64,000 nt of DNA from 20CM-2-65-7 sp963830455 (GCA_963830455.1 CAWHMT010000003.1:124001-188000), one strand, 5' to 3'. Numbered from the stretch's first letter, positions 43,073-51,168 are shown. Notes: generated by a model not told the origin, from the sequence alone. Translations and numbers: made by a program.

Positions 43073-43865
43073 CCGGACCCCCGGGCAGGGCGGGGAGGGG
43101 GCCATCGCTCAGCGGTGGCGCGCGCTCGGCACGAGGCGCGCGCTGATTCCGTATCTCACCGCCGGGTTTCCGACCTACGCCACCTCGCTGGACGCCCTGC
43201 GCCGCGTCGCCGCTGCAGGCGCCGATTTCGTGGAGGTCGGCGTGCCGTTCTCCGATCCGCTCGCCGACGGCCCCACCATTCAGCGAACCACGCAAGCAGC
43301 GCTGGAGCAGGGGATGACTGTCCCGCGCGTGCTGGCGCTGATCCGGGATGCCGCCCTGACCGTGCCGGTGATCATTATGACGTACCTGAATCCGGTCCTG
43401 GCATACGGTGTCGATCGCTTCGCAAAGGAAGCGCGCGCCGCCGGGGCGGCGGGCGTGCTGCTCACCGATCTCCCGGCGGGGGCCGACCCCGCGCTGGAAC
43501 AAACGGTGACGAGCGGCGGGCTCGACGTGATTCGACTTGTCGCACCGACCACCGATGACCGACGACTGACGGCCGCCCTGAGCGGCACAACCGGATTCGT
43601 CTATCTGATCTCGCGCCTCGGCGTGACCGGCGCGCGCGCGACGGTTCCCCCGGATCTCCCGGCGCACGTGCGGCGGATTCGAGCGGTGACGCGCCTGCCC
43701 GTGGTGGTGGGGTTCGGCATCGGCACGCCGGAGCAAGCGGCGGCGGCCGCGCAGGTTGCTGATGGCGTGGTCGTCGGCAGTGCATTGATGGACGCGCTGG
43801 CGCAGGGCGGCCCCGGGCCGATGGAAGGGCTCGCCCGGGACCTGGCGGCGGCGGTGCACGGATGA
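43065..43865 (+). CDS. trpA: Tryptophan synthase alpha chain
   Basis: 266 residues from a TTG at 43065 that overlaps the HD-GYP end by 8 bases; no ATG or GTG would give a full-length protein. LIPYLTAGFPTYATSL, the catalytic Glu/Asp region FVEVGVPFSDPLADGP, IIMTYLNPVLAYG and FGIGTPEQAA are intact. It releases indole from indoleglycerol phosphate for TrpB. A heptamer array at 43544-43571 encodes the loop PTTDDRRL, where other TrpA proteins have a similar-length segment. The stop overlaps the next gene. Confidence 0.94.
   Translation: MSDRTPGQGGEGAIAQRWRALGTRRALIPYLTAGFPTYATSLDALRRVAAAGADFVEVGVPFSDPLADGPTIQRTTQAALEQGMTVPRVLALIRDAALTVPVIIMTYLNPVLAYGVDRFAKEARAAGAAGVLLTDLPAGADPALEQTVTSGGLDVIRLVAPTTDDRRLTAALSGTTGFVYLISRLGVTGARATVPPDLPAHVRRIRAVTRLPVVVGFGIGTPEQAAAAAQVADGVVVGSALMDALAQGGPGPMEGLARDLAAAVHG
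43544..43571 (+). repeat. Four-unit heptamer array inside trpA
   Basis: Units ACCGACC, ACCGATG, ACCGACG, ACTGACG, exactly 28 bases. Encodes a Thr/Asp/Arg-rich loop after the APT motif. Confidence 0.65.
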
Positions 43866-45946
43866 ACGTCTCGCGCTTCGTCACGATCTATAGTCAGGCG
43901 CTGGCCTATATCGGCACCGCGATCCTCGCGGCGGTCCTCATCGCCGACCCGCGCTGGATCGGCCAGCTCCCGCTGATCGCCGTCTTGCTCGGCTGCGCGG
44001 TTGCGTTGCGCGGCCTCGCCGTGCCGCTCAGCAAGTATTCGTATCTCACGCAGACGGCGCTCGCGGGGCTTGCCGGCAGTCTGCTGGTGGGCCTTCCCGC
44101 GACGGCGCTGGCGATCGCGGGCGCGACCCTGGTGACCGATTCGCTGTGGCAGCGCAAACCGCTCCGCGTCGGGTGGATCAATCTGGGTCGCGAGGTCATC
44201 ACGCTCGCCGCGGCGTACGGCGTGTACGCGACGATCCTCTCCTGGCTCGACATGCATGGCGCACCCGCCATCACGATCGAGCTGCTCCCGGCGCTCGCCG
44301 GCTACGCGCTCGCCTATTTCCTGTTCGGGCGCGTGCTGTTCTACTTCAGCCTGCTCATCCGGGCCAAGCTCGAGCCCGCGGAGCGCCTGATGATCGTGCG
44401 CTACGAGGTGATCGGCTACGCGGCCACGCTGCTGGCCGCCGTCATCTTCGTCGGCGCGGTCGTGGCCTGGTCGTTCGGCGCCTGGATCATCGTCGGCCTG
44501 GTCCTCACTTTCCTCGGCCTGCTGCTCAAGCAGATGCTCGAGGAGGCGATCTCCGCGGAAGAGCTGAACAAGATCCACGCGATGGAGGCGGTGATCACCT
44601 CCAACATCAGCCTCGCCGATTCGTTTCAGCGCATCGAGCGGCTGGCGCACCGGCTGGTCGATTGGGGCGACTTCCGCATTTACCGCCTGCGCGAGGACGT
44701 CATGGCGCTCGTGCATCGCTCCGAGCGCGGGCGCGAAGGACGAGGAGAGCCGTCGGAGGACATCGCCGCGCTGCGGCGCACGGTGACGGCGACCGGCGAG
44801 ACGGTGGCGATCGATGACGTCACCCGCGACGAGCGCGTCGCCGATGCGCCGGTCGAGGTGCAAAGCCTGGTGATCGTGCCGCTCAAGTTCGGCGATCACG
44901 TGATCGGCACCCTGGAGCTCGAGCACCACAAAAAACACTGCTACCGCCGCCAGGACATTCTCACCATCAGTACCTTTGCGACCCAGCTGGCGACGGCCGT
45001 GCACATCACCGATCTGCGTCGCCCGCTCGTCGAGACGGTGGAGCGCATGACGCGCCAGCTCGCGACCATCGCCCAGACCGCTGAGGCCCTCAAGGGGGCG
45101 GCGGCCGCCGTGGCCGCGTCGACTGGCGTGATTCGCGAGGGCGTGCGGCGGGAAGAAGGCGAAGTGTCCGGGGGACTCGAAGCGACGGAGAGTCTGGCGC
45201 AGGTCTCGCGCCGCGTCTCCGACGACGGCGCGGGGGCGGCGCGCGCGTCCAGCGCCGCCAGCGACGTGGCGAGCCGGAACCGCACCCAGATCCGCGAGGC
45301 CATCGAGCGGCTGGTGGCGCTCAAGGCCTTCGTCGGGGAGAGCTCCACCAAAGTCCAGCAGCTCGGCCAGATGAGCCGGCGCATCACCGGGTTCATCGCC
45401 TCGATCCGCGAGCTGGCCGACATGACCAACCTGCTCGCCTTGAACGCCGCGATCGAAGCCGCGCGCGCCGGCAAACACGGCAAGGGCTTCGGCGTCGTGG
45501 CGGACGAAGTCCGCCACCTCGCGGAGCAGAGCTCAACCGCGGCGGCGGAAGCGGGCGAGCTGGTCCAGGACATTCACACACAGGTCGGCGAGGTGGTGGA
45601 GCAGATGCGCCGGGGGCAGGTGAACGTGGGCGACGTCGAGGAGCTCTCGGCGGCCGCGCTCGAAGCTCTGGACGCGATCGTCGCGGCCACCGCCGAAGCG
45701 ACCGCGCACGCCGGCCGGATTACGGCCGCCGCGGGCGAGCAGCATCAGGCGTTCGCGCGTTTGCGCGAGCGCATCCACGCGGTGGCGAGCATCGCGGGAC
45801 AGAACCGCGTCGAGGCCGACGACGTGGCGACGCGCGCGGTGCAGGCCGCGGAGGGTCTGACGGACCTCGAGCGGGCGACCCGCGACCTCGAGCAGGTCGC
45901 CACGATGCTGCGCGATCTGACGCGCGGCTTCGCGAACGTCGCGTGA
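43862..45946 (+). CDS. Membrane GAF / methyl-accepting signalling protein
   Basis: 694 residues. The N-terminal 230 residues hold about seven or eight membrane segments with little periplasmic sequence (MASE-like), followed by a GAF domain (about 235-390) and an MCP signalling domain. The hairpin tip IRELADMTNLLALNAAIEAARAGKHGKGFGVVADEVRHLAEQ closely matches the chemoreceptor consensus. No HAMP domain and no cheA/cheW gene is evident here. The product could couple a membrane or small-molecule signal to a chemosensory array. ATG overlaps the trpA stop. Confidence 0.85.
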   Translation: MNVSRFVTIYSQALAYIGTAILAAVLIADPRWIGQLPLIAVLLGCAVALRGLAVPLSKYSYLTQTALAGLAGSLLVGLPATALAIAGATLVTDSLWQRKPLRVGWINLGREVITLAAAYGVYATILSWLDMHGAPAITIELLPALAGYALAYFLFGRVLFYFSLLIRAKLEPAERLMIVRYEVIGYAATLLAAVIFVGAVVAWSFGAWIIVGLVLTFLGLLLKQMLEEAISAEELNKIHAMEAVITSNISLADSFQRIERLAHRLVDWGDFRIYRLREDVMALVHRSERGREGRGEPSEDIAALRRTVTATGETVAIDDVTRDERVADAPVEVQSLVIVPLKFGDHVIGTLELEHHKKHCYRRQDILTISTFATQLATAVHITDLRRPLVETVERMTRQLATIAQTAEALKGAAAAVAASTGVIREGVRREEGEVSGGLEATESLAQVSRRVSDDGAGAARASSAASDVASRNRTQIREAIERLVALKAFVGESSTKVQQLGQMSRRITGFIASIRELADMTNLLALNAAIEAARAGKHGKGFGVVADEVRHLAEQSSTAAAEAGELVQDIHTQVGEVVEQMRRGQVNVGDVEELSAAALEALDAIVAATAEATAHAGRITAAAGEQHQAFARLRERIHAVASIAGQNRVEADDVATRAVQAAEGLTDLERATRDLEQVATMLRDLTRGFANVA

Positions 45947-46360
45947 CGGATGAGCGAGCGTACATCGCGCTGGGATCCAACGTGGGTGACCGAGGCGCGC
46001 ATCTCGCGCATGCGCGAGCGCGGCTCGCCGCCCTCCCCAAGACCCGCCTCATCGGCGTGTCGAGCATCGAGGAGACCGCCCCCCTCGGGCCGGTTGCGCA
46101 GCCGCCATATTTGAACCAAATGGTGCTGCTGGCAACCACCCTGACCGCGGCCGACTTGCTCGCCCATTGCCGGGCCATTGAAGCCGAGCGGGGCAGGACA
46201 GCGCCGCGAGCGCTGGGGGCCGCGGACGCTCGATCTGGACATCGTACGCTACGGCGCGCGCATCGTGCGCGAGGCGGATCTGACCATTCCACACCCCGAG
46301 CTGCCCAACCGCGATTTCTGGCAACGCGAGATCGCCGAGCTGGAAGGTGAGCATGGCTAA
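45943..46360 (+). pseudogene. folK: HPPK (folate synthesis), apparent frameshift
   Basis: 2-amino-4-hydroxy-6-hydroxymethyldihydropteridine pyrophosphokinase. The GTG start overlaps the previous stop (GTGA). The first part (AYIALGSNVGDRGAHL, SSIEETAPLGPVAQPPYLNQM, AIEAERGR) is in frame 45943. The C-terminal signature RRERWGPRTLDLDIVRYG and PHPELPNRDF are read only in the frame of 46178-46360. The change falls at 46195-46201 (AGGACAG), where one base too many, or two too few, is present. Joined, the protein has the usual length of about 138 residues. Assembly error or genuine lesion cannot be told apart here. Confidence 0.85.
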
Positions 46361-47156
46361 CGTCACGACGCGAACGCTGCTCGAGATGAAGGAGAAGGGC
46401 GAGCGGATCGTCGCGCTCACGTGCTACGACGCGCTGTTCGCGCGGCTGCTCGACGCGACCGGCGTGGATGTGCTGCTCGTCGGCGATTCGCTGAATCAGG
46501 TGCTCGCCGGGGCGTCCTCGACGCTGTCGGCGACGCTCGAGCAAATGATCTACCACACCACGATGGTCCGGCGCGGGACCGAGCGGGCGCTCGTGGTGTG
46601 CGACATGCCGTTCCTGAGCTATCAGGTCTCACCCGAGGAGGCGCTCAGAAACTGCGGCCGGGTGATGAAGGAGACGGGCTGTCACGCCGTGAAGCTCGAA
46701 GGCGGGCAGCCGATCGCCGCGACCGTGCGCCGTCTGGTGGATGTCGGCATCCCGGTGATGGGCCACCTCGGTCTGACGCCGCAGTCCGTGCACGCGCTGG
46801 GCGGCTATCGCGTGCAGGGCCGCGACGAGGCGGCCGCGGGACGACTCAAGGCCGATGCCACCGCGCTGCAGGACGCCGGCGCGTTCGCCGTGGTGCTCGA
46901 GCTGGTCCCCGCGCCGCTCGCCTCGCAGATCACGAAGGCGCTGGCGATCCCCACGATCGGCATCGGCGCGGGGCCGGCGTGCGACGGGCAGGTGCTCGTG
47001 CTGCACGACATGCTCGGTCTCAACGACCAGTTCTCCGCCAAGTTCGTCAAGAAGTACGCGGCGCTGGCGGAGGACGTGCGGGAGGCCGCGCGCGTGTTCG
47101 CGGCCGAGGTGCGGGAGGGGCGCTATCCAGGCCCCGAACATTCGTTTGGCAAGTGA
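46347..47156 (+). CDS. panB: 3-methyl-2-oxobutanoate hydroxymethyltransferase
   Basis: 269 residues from GTG 46347, or 267 from ATG 46353. ALTCYDALFARLLDATGVDVLLVGDSL, the metal-binding Asp residues, KLEGG, VMGHLGLTPQSVHALGGYRVQGR and IGIGAGPACDGQVLVLHDMLGL are all family signatures. It makes ketopantoate for pantothenate and CoA. The start lies within the end of folK, linking folate and pantothenate genes; panC follows after a 58-residue gene. Confidence 0.96.
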   Translation: MSMANVTTRTLLEMKEKGERIVALTCYDALFARLLDATGVDVLLVGDSLNQVLAGASSTLSATLEQMIYHTTMVRRGTERALVVCDMPFLSYQVSPEEALRNCGRVMKETGCHAVKLEGGQPIAATVRRLVDVGIPVMGHLGLTPQSVHALGGYRVQGRDEAAAGRLKADATALQDAGAFAVVLELVPAPLASQITKALAIPTIGIGAGPACDGQVLVLHDMLGLNDQFSAKFVKKYAALAEDVREAARVFAAEVREGRYPGPEHSFGK

Positions 47157-47163
47157 GAGGCGA

Positions 47164-47240
47164 ATGATCAATGATCAATGATGAATGTCGAATGATCGTG
47201 GATCATTGATAATTGGTCATTGATTATTGATAATTCCGAC
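47164..47240. repeat. Ten-unit AT-rich heptamer array between panB and the small gene
   Basis: Read in 7-base steps: ATGATCA twice, ATGATGA, ATGTCGA, ATGATCG, TGGATCA, TTGATAA, TTGGTCA, TTGATTA, TTGATAA, then TTCCGAC. The left half (ATGATCA type) is roughly the inverse complement of the right half (TTGATAA / TGGTCAT type), so a long imperfect hairpin can form. It is strongly AT-rich against a 65% GC background and occupies almost the whole 98-base gap. Confidence 0.82.
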
Positions 47241-47254
47241 CGAAAGGAGGCCAA

Positions 47255-47431
47255 ATGTCGAAAACCGAGGATGAAAGGCTGGCGAAGCTGATCAAGAAGA
47301 ACATCGCCAAGGCCGCCAAGGCCAAGCCCAAAGCGCGCAAGCGCTACGACCCGACGTTGCCGCCGGAATCGTCCGACGACGACATCGAGCGCCGCGACTT
47401 CTTTTCGGAGATGAAGAAGCGCGAGTTCTAG
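47255..47431 (+). CDS. Small basic protein of unknown function
   Basis: 58 residues with a very strong ribosome-binding site (AGGAGG at 47245-47250). The N-terminal two thirds are Lys/Ala-rich (LIKKNIAKAAKAKPKARKRYDP), the C-terminal third is acidic then mixed (PESSDDDIERRDFFSEMKKREF). No family recognised. The coding pattern and ribosome-binding site make it likely to be real. Its TAG is directly followed by the TTG of panC. A nucleic-acid-binding role is possible from charge alone. Confidence 0.65.
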   Translation: MSKTEDERLAKLIKKNIAKAAKAKPKARKRYDPTLPPESSDDDIERRDFFSEMKKREF

Positions 47432-48303
47432 TTGCGCGAGCTCACCACCATCTCCGAGATGCGCTCCTGGTCTCGCGCCGAGCGCTCTCGCCGTCACACC
47501 ATCGGCTTCGTTCCCACCATGGGATTTCTCCACGAAGGCCACTTGCGCCTCGTGGATCGGGCGCGTGAGCTCGCAGACCGCGTCGTCGTCAGCATCTTCG
47601 TCAATCCCCTGCAATTCGGGCCACATGAGGACCTCGGGCGCTATCCCCGCGACCTGCCGCGCGACCGGACGCGGGCCGACGCGCGCGGCGTGGACTGTCT
47701 GTTCGTGCCCGACGCCGCCGCCATGTACCCCCCCCCGAGCTGCTGGTGCGGGTGGTGCCCGGCCCTGTGGCCGACACCCTCGAGGGCATGGCGCGACCCG
47801 GCCACTTCACGGGAGTGCTGACCGTCGTCGCGAAACTGTTTCACATCGTCGAGCCCGACGTTGCGGTGTTTGGCCGGAAGGATTTTCAGCAGGCGATGCT
47901 CGTCAAGCGGCTCGTGAAGGATTTGGACTTTCCCTCGACCATCGACGTCGCGCCGACGGTCCGGGAGCTCGACGGGCTGGCGCTCTCTTCTCGCAACAGC
48001 TACCTGAACCCTGACGAGCGCCGCTCGGCCCTGGGGCTGTCGCGCGCGCTGCGCACGCTCGAGCAGACGTGGCGCGCCGGCGAGGCCGATCCGTTGAAGC
48101 TCCAGCGCGCCGGTCTCGAGGCATTGCACGCACCGGGGGTGATTCCCGAGTACTGCGCGCTCGTCGATGACGACCTCCAGCCAGTCACGCGCGTAACCGC
48201 GCGCACGGTAGCGGTGGTCGCGGCTCGCGTCGGGAAGACCCGGCTGCTCGACAATGTCGTGCTCGGCGAAGGGGTCGGCGCAGATCCACGGGTCACGCCG
48301 TGA
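47432..48303 (+). pseudogene. panC: Pantothenate synthetase, frameshifted at a C9 tract
   Basis: Joins pantoate and beta-alanine. From TTG 47432 the frame gives IGFVPTMGFLHEGHLRLVDRA and FVNPLQFGPHEDLGRYPRDL up to AAAMYPP. At the C9 run 47728-47736 the frame is lost; the rest (ELLVRVVPGPVADTLEGMARPGHFTGVLTVV, FGRKDFQQAMLVKRLV, LSSRNSYLN) is read in the frame of 47746-48303. Ten C would restore a complete protein of about 290 residues. A missing base in the assembly, a phase-variable state or slippage at the tract could all explain it. Confidence 0.88.
47728..47736 (+). repeat. C9 homopolymer at the panC frame break
   Basis: Nine C follow TA of a Tyr codon; ten would keep the frame (Tyr-Pro-Pro-Pro-Glu). 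Confidence 0.85.
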
Positions 48304-48785
48304 GCCTGCCGGATTGGGCGCAGGTGACGCCGGTGCGGCGGGCCCACATCGAGCGCGTGGTTGCACTCCTCGAGAGCTGGGCGCATGCGATGCGCGTGCC
48401 CGCCCACGAGCGCGAGCGTTGGCTCCGCGCCGGCTGGCTGCACGACGCGCTGCGCGATGCACCCCTCGGAGATCCGCTGGGACACGGGCCGGTCACGGCC
48501 GCTCATGCAGCCGCGCAAGGCGAACGGGACCAGGGCGTGCTCGATGCCGTCCGGTATCACACCACCGGCTTCGCCGGCTGGGACGATGCCGGGAGAATGC
48601 TCTATCTGGCCGACTTTCTCGAGCCCGGTCGCGGTGGTGCCGATCGAGAGGAGCTGGCGCGGCGCGTCCCGACGGAGCGTGACGCCATCCTGCGCGAGGT
48701 CGCGCGACGGCGGATCGAATGGCTCCTGCGCTCCGGGTGGATGCTCCCCGACGAAACCGTGACATTCTGGAATCACCTGGTGTGA
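48300..48785 (+). CDS. HD-domain protein, YqeK-like
   Basis: 161 residues, GTG start overlapping the panC stop. HIERVVALLESWA, the HD pair in GWLHDALRD, VTAAHAAAQ, AVRYHTTGFAGWDDAGRMLYLADFLEPGR and the C-terminal helix match the YqeK type of HD hydrolase (diadenosine tetraphosphate hydrolase in Firmicutes). In other genomes yqeK lies beside nadD and rsfS; here it follows panC and precedes a LytR_C protein. The reaction in this organism is inference. Confidence 0.75.
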   Translation: MSLPDWAQVTPVRRAHIERVVALLESWAHAMRVPAHERERWLRAGWLHDALRDAPLGDPLGHGPVTAAHAAAQGERDQGVLDAVRYHTTGFAGWDDAGRMLYLADFLEPGRGGADREELARRVPTERDAILREVARRRIEWLLRSGWMLPDETVTFWNHLV

Positions 48786-49177
48786 AGGCCTGGCCCCTGC
48801 TGCTGCTGCCAATCGTTGCCTGCGGTGACGACCGGAGTCAGGCACATCCCATCCCCGGCGACCGAGCGCCCGCGATCACCGTCGAAGTGCTGAACGCCAA
48901 CGGCCGCGCCGGCGACGCGCGCGTCGGCACGCGCGTGCTGCGGCGCGAGGGGATCGACGTCGTCTATTTCGGGAATGCGCCCGCCGCGGAAGGCACGATC
49001 GATTCGACGCGGATCATCGTGCGGCGTGGCTCGGCACAGGTGGGGGAACGAGTGCGGGCCGCGTTGGGGCTGGGGCGGGTCGAGATCGCGCTCGACAGCA
49101 GCAAACTACTCGATGTGAGCGTGCTCCTCGGCGCGGACTTCGTTTCGCCGCGTGCGAGCCTCGACTTCCACCCGTAA
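48782..49177 (+). CDS. Lipoprotein with LytR C-terminal domain
   Basis: 131 residues from a GTG that overlaps the yqeK stop. A short lipoprotein signal (VKAWPLLLLPIVAC, lipobox IVAC) precedes a single LytR_C-like domain (ITVEVLNANGRAGDARVGTRVLRREGIDVVYFGNAP). The catalytic LCP domain of LytR proteins is absent, so it is a stand-alone binding domain of unknown role. The stretch upstream of 48782 in the same frame is a shadow of yqeK. Its 3' end overlaps the 3' end of rlmN by 72 bases. Confidence 0.78.
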   Translation: MKAWPLLLLPIVACGDDRSQAHPIPGDRAPAITVEVLNANGRAGDARVGTRVLRREGIDVVYFGNAPAAEGTIDSTRIIVRRGSAQVGERVRAALGLGRVEIALDSSKLLDVSVLLGADFVSPRASLDFHP

Positions 49178-50182
49178 CTGCCCGCACGCCGCGCTGATGT
49201 CGAGGCCGCGGCTGCGCCGCAGCACCGCCTCCACGCCACGCTGCTTCAGCCGCCGTTCGAACGCGAGCATCTGCGCACGCGGGCTCGGCGTCAGATCGGG
49301 TGCGCCGCCGGGATGCAGCGGCAGCAGATTGACGAGCGCCTCGAGCGGTTGCGCCAGCTTCGCCAGCTGATCCGCCGTATCCAACGAATCGTTCTTCCCG
49401 CCGATCAGCACGTACTCGAGTGTGACCCGGCGCCGGAATTGTTTCAACGCCTCCATGAGCTCCGGCAACGTGTACTTCTTCTCGATCGGCATCAACTCCC
49501 GCCGCAACGCCGGCGCGGGGGCATGCAGGGACACCGCGAGCCGGAACTGCTCGGGGCGCCGCGCGAACTTGGCCAGGCTCGGCAGAATCCCCACCGTCGA
49601 CAGCGTGATGTGCCGCGCGCCGATGCCGAACCCGTCCGGCTTGTTCAGGACCGTGAGTGTCGTGTCGACGGCATCCCAATTGAGCAGCGGCTCACCCATG
49701 CCCATGAACACGACGTTCGTCGGTTTGAGCGCGGGGTCGCGCAGCACCAGCTCTCGCACCTGGGCGGCGATCTCCCCGGCCGACAGATTGCGCCGAAACC
49801 CCATGCGCCCCGTGGCGCAGAACACGCAGCCCAGCGCGCAACCCGCCTGCGAGGAGATGCACAACGTGCGGCGCTTGCCCTCAGGAATCAGGACGGATTC
49901 GATGGCCTCGCCGTCGTCCAGGCCCCACAGGAACTTCTCGGTGCCATCGCTCGAGGCCTGATGGGTCCGAAGCGTCAACCGGCGCAGCGGCAATGCCTCG
50001 GCGAGTGCGCGCCGGAGCGGCTCGGGAAGATCGGTGGCATCACTCCAGGCGGCCACGGGCCGCTGCCACAGCCGCGGTAGCACCTGCCTCACCCGGTACG
50101 CGGGTTCACCGCGCGCCGCAAGCCATTCCTGCAACGTCGCGCGCGCCGCCTCGGGCGTGAGACTCAGAAGATCGATGCTCAT
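49106..50182 (-). CDS. rlmN: 23S rRNA / tRNA (adenine-C2)-methyltransferase RlmN
   Basis: Radical SAM enzyme, 358 residues from ATG 50182. Cluster cysteines C115, C119, C122 (CALGCVFC), the FMGMGEPLLN segment, and the resolving cysteine near the C-terminus (ISAACGQLR) are present. It methylates A2503 of 23S rRNA and A37 of some tRNAs. ATG overlaps the stop of the barrel gene. The long 72-base tail-to-tail overlap with the LytR_C gene is unusual. Confidence 0.95.
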   Translation of the reverse strand: MSIDLLSLTPEAARATLQEWLAARGEPAYRVRQVLPRLWQRPVAAWSDATDLPEPLRRALAEALPLRRLTLRTHQASSDGTEKFLWGLDDGEAIESVLIPEGKRRTLCISSQAGCALGCVFCATGRMGFRRNLSAGEIAAQVRELVLRDPALKPTNVVFMGMGEPLLNWDAVDTTLTVLNKPDGFGIGARHITLSTVGILPSLAKFARRPEQFRLAVSLHAPAPALRRELMPIEKKYTLPELMEALKQFRRRVTLEYVLIGGKNDSLDTADQLAKLAQPLEALVNLLPLHPGGAPDLTPSPRAQMLAFERRLKQRGVEAVLRRSRGLDISAACGQLRVEVEARTRRNEVRAEEHAHIE

Positions 50183-51087
50183 TTGAACCGGACTTCCACG
50201 CCCACGCGATAGGCAGAGCCGAGATCGTTGACTCCCGCGTCCCGGGCGATCGCGACTCGGTACTTGCCAATCGCCAGCCCCAGTCCGGCGACCGGTCGCC
50301 ATGAGCCCCCGCTGTAGCCCCCCTCCCGGGCGAACAGGAGGTCGAACGTAACGGTCTTGGAGAACTCCGCACCGATGCCAAGTTGATGGTCCGCGGCGAA
50401 CCCATGGGCGAAGGAAATGCCATATCGGCCCCGAACGACCACGCGGTCACCCCGGTCCGAGGCCGGGCCATTCCAGAGCCGAGCCTCGAGGCCCGCATAG
50501 ATATCCTGCGCCGGATCGTTGACCGTGAGTGATGAGAAGAAGTGCGTCGCCGCGGCGATGCGAAATCGGTCGCCACCGAGCGCCCGACTCGCGCCCAGGT
50601 CCAGCGTCCAGCGGCTGCTGCTGCTCACGTCGAGCCGTGTCTCGTGAAACGCGAGCGTCGCGCCCACATTCGTCCCGCCCAGCTGCCGCGACCAGTTCGC
50701 GCCGAAGGCGAACGTGTAAACCGGAACGCCGCTCCCGGTTGGATCGGGACTGTCGATCGTCTGCGTGATGTCGCTCAGTCCGACGCGCCCGTAGATGATG
50801 CCGACGCGGCCGATCTTTCCCGCGGGCAGGCGCATCGTCGCGATCACTCCGGTGGCGTCGATCGCCGAGGGCGTCTGAATCGCCTCGAATGCAAGTTGCA
50901 CGCGGGCGCTGTCCTCTGTCTGCGCCGGATTCCACAGTGCCGCGGCGGCCCCCTGCGCGAGCGCCGGGGGAGTGGCCAGGGTCGTGGCGGCGACACGCCA
51001 CAACGTCGTCCCGGTGGCCTGCTGCGCGCTGCCGCGCGCCGCACCCAGTGTCGACAGTCCAACCAGCAGCATCCCAATGCGTTGCAT
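50179..51087 (-). CDS. PorV/PorQ-like outer-membrane beta-barrel protein
   Basis: 302 residues with a signal peptide (MQRIGMLLVGLSTLGAARGSAQ). After a short segment (AQGAAAALWNPA) that resembles the G.AA.A.WNPAG signature of the PorV/UPF0164 family, the rest alternates hydrophobic strands and ends in VGVEVRFK, a typical barrel C-terminal strand. These are FadL-like outer-membrane proteins, in some bacteria linked to type IX secretion. No other such genes are nearby. It precedes rlmN with a 4-base overlap. Confidence 0.75.
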   Translation of the reverse strand: MQRIGMLLVGLSTLGAARGSAQQATGTTLWRVAATTLATPPALAQGAAAALWNPAQTEDSARVQLAFEAIQTPSAIDATGVIATMRLPAGKIGRVGIIYGRVGLSDITQTIDSPDPTGSGVPVYTFAFGANWSRQLGGTNVGATLAFHETRLDVSSSSRWTLDLGASRALGGDRFRIAAATHFFSSLTVNDPAQDIYAGLEARLWNGPASDRGDRVVVRGRYGISFAHGFAADHQLGIGAEFSKTVTFDLLFAREGGYSGGSWRPVAGLGLAIGKYRVAIARDAGVNDLGSAYRVGVEVRFK

Positions 51088-51093
51088 GCCGAA

Positions 51094-51133
51094 CGTTTAC
51101 TCACGGCTGTGGCGCCGTCAACTCAAGTCAACT
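51094..51133 (-). promoter_or_regulatory. Promoter and GTCAACT direct repeat before the barrel gene
   Basis: On the minus strand TTGACG (51116-51121) and TAAACG (51094-51099) are 16 bases apart, with the start expected at or near the ATG at 51087. GTCAACT is repeated at 51117-51123 and 51127-51133 (10-base period, one helical turn), partly within the -35 box, as a regulator site would be. Confidence 0.42.
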
Positions 51134-51168
51134 ATCTTCAACCGGTTACGGCACTTGGACACACTCCA

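Noticed and set aside
43601..45517. A 638-codon minus-strand frame opposite trpA and the MCP-like gene
   Set aside because: Composition is shadow-like and the plus strand carries intact chemoreceptor and TrpA motifs.
50542..51168. N-terminal extension of the EIIA-like gene at 51169
   Set aside because: It is antisense to the outer-membrane barrel gene; the domain begins at TTG 51169.
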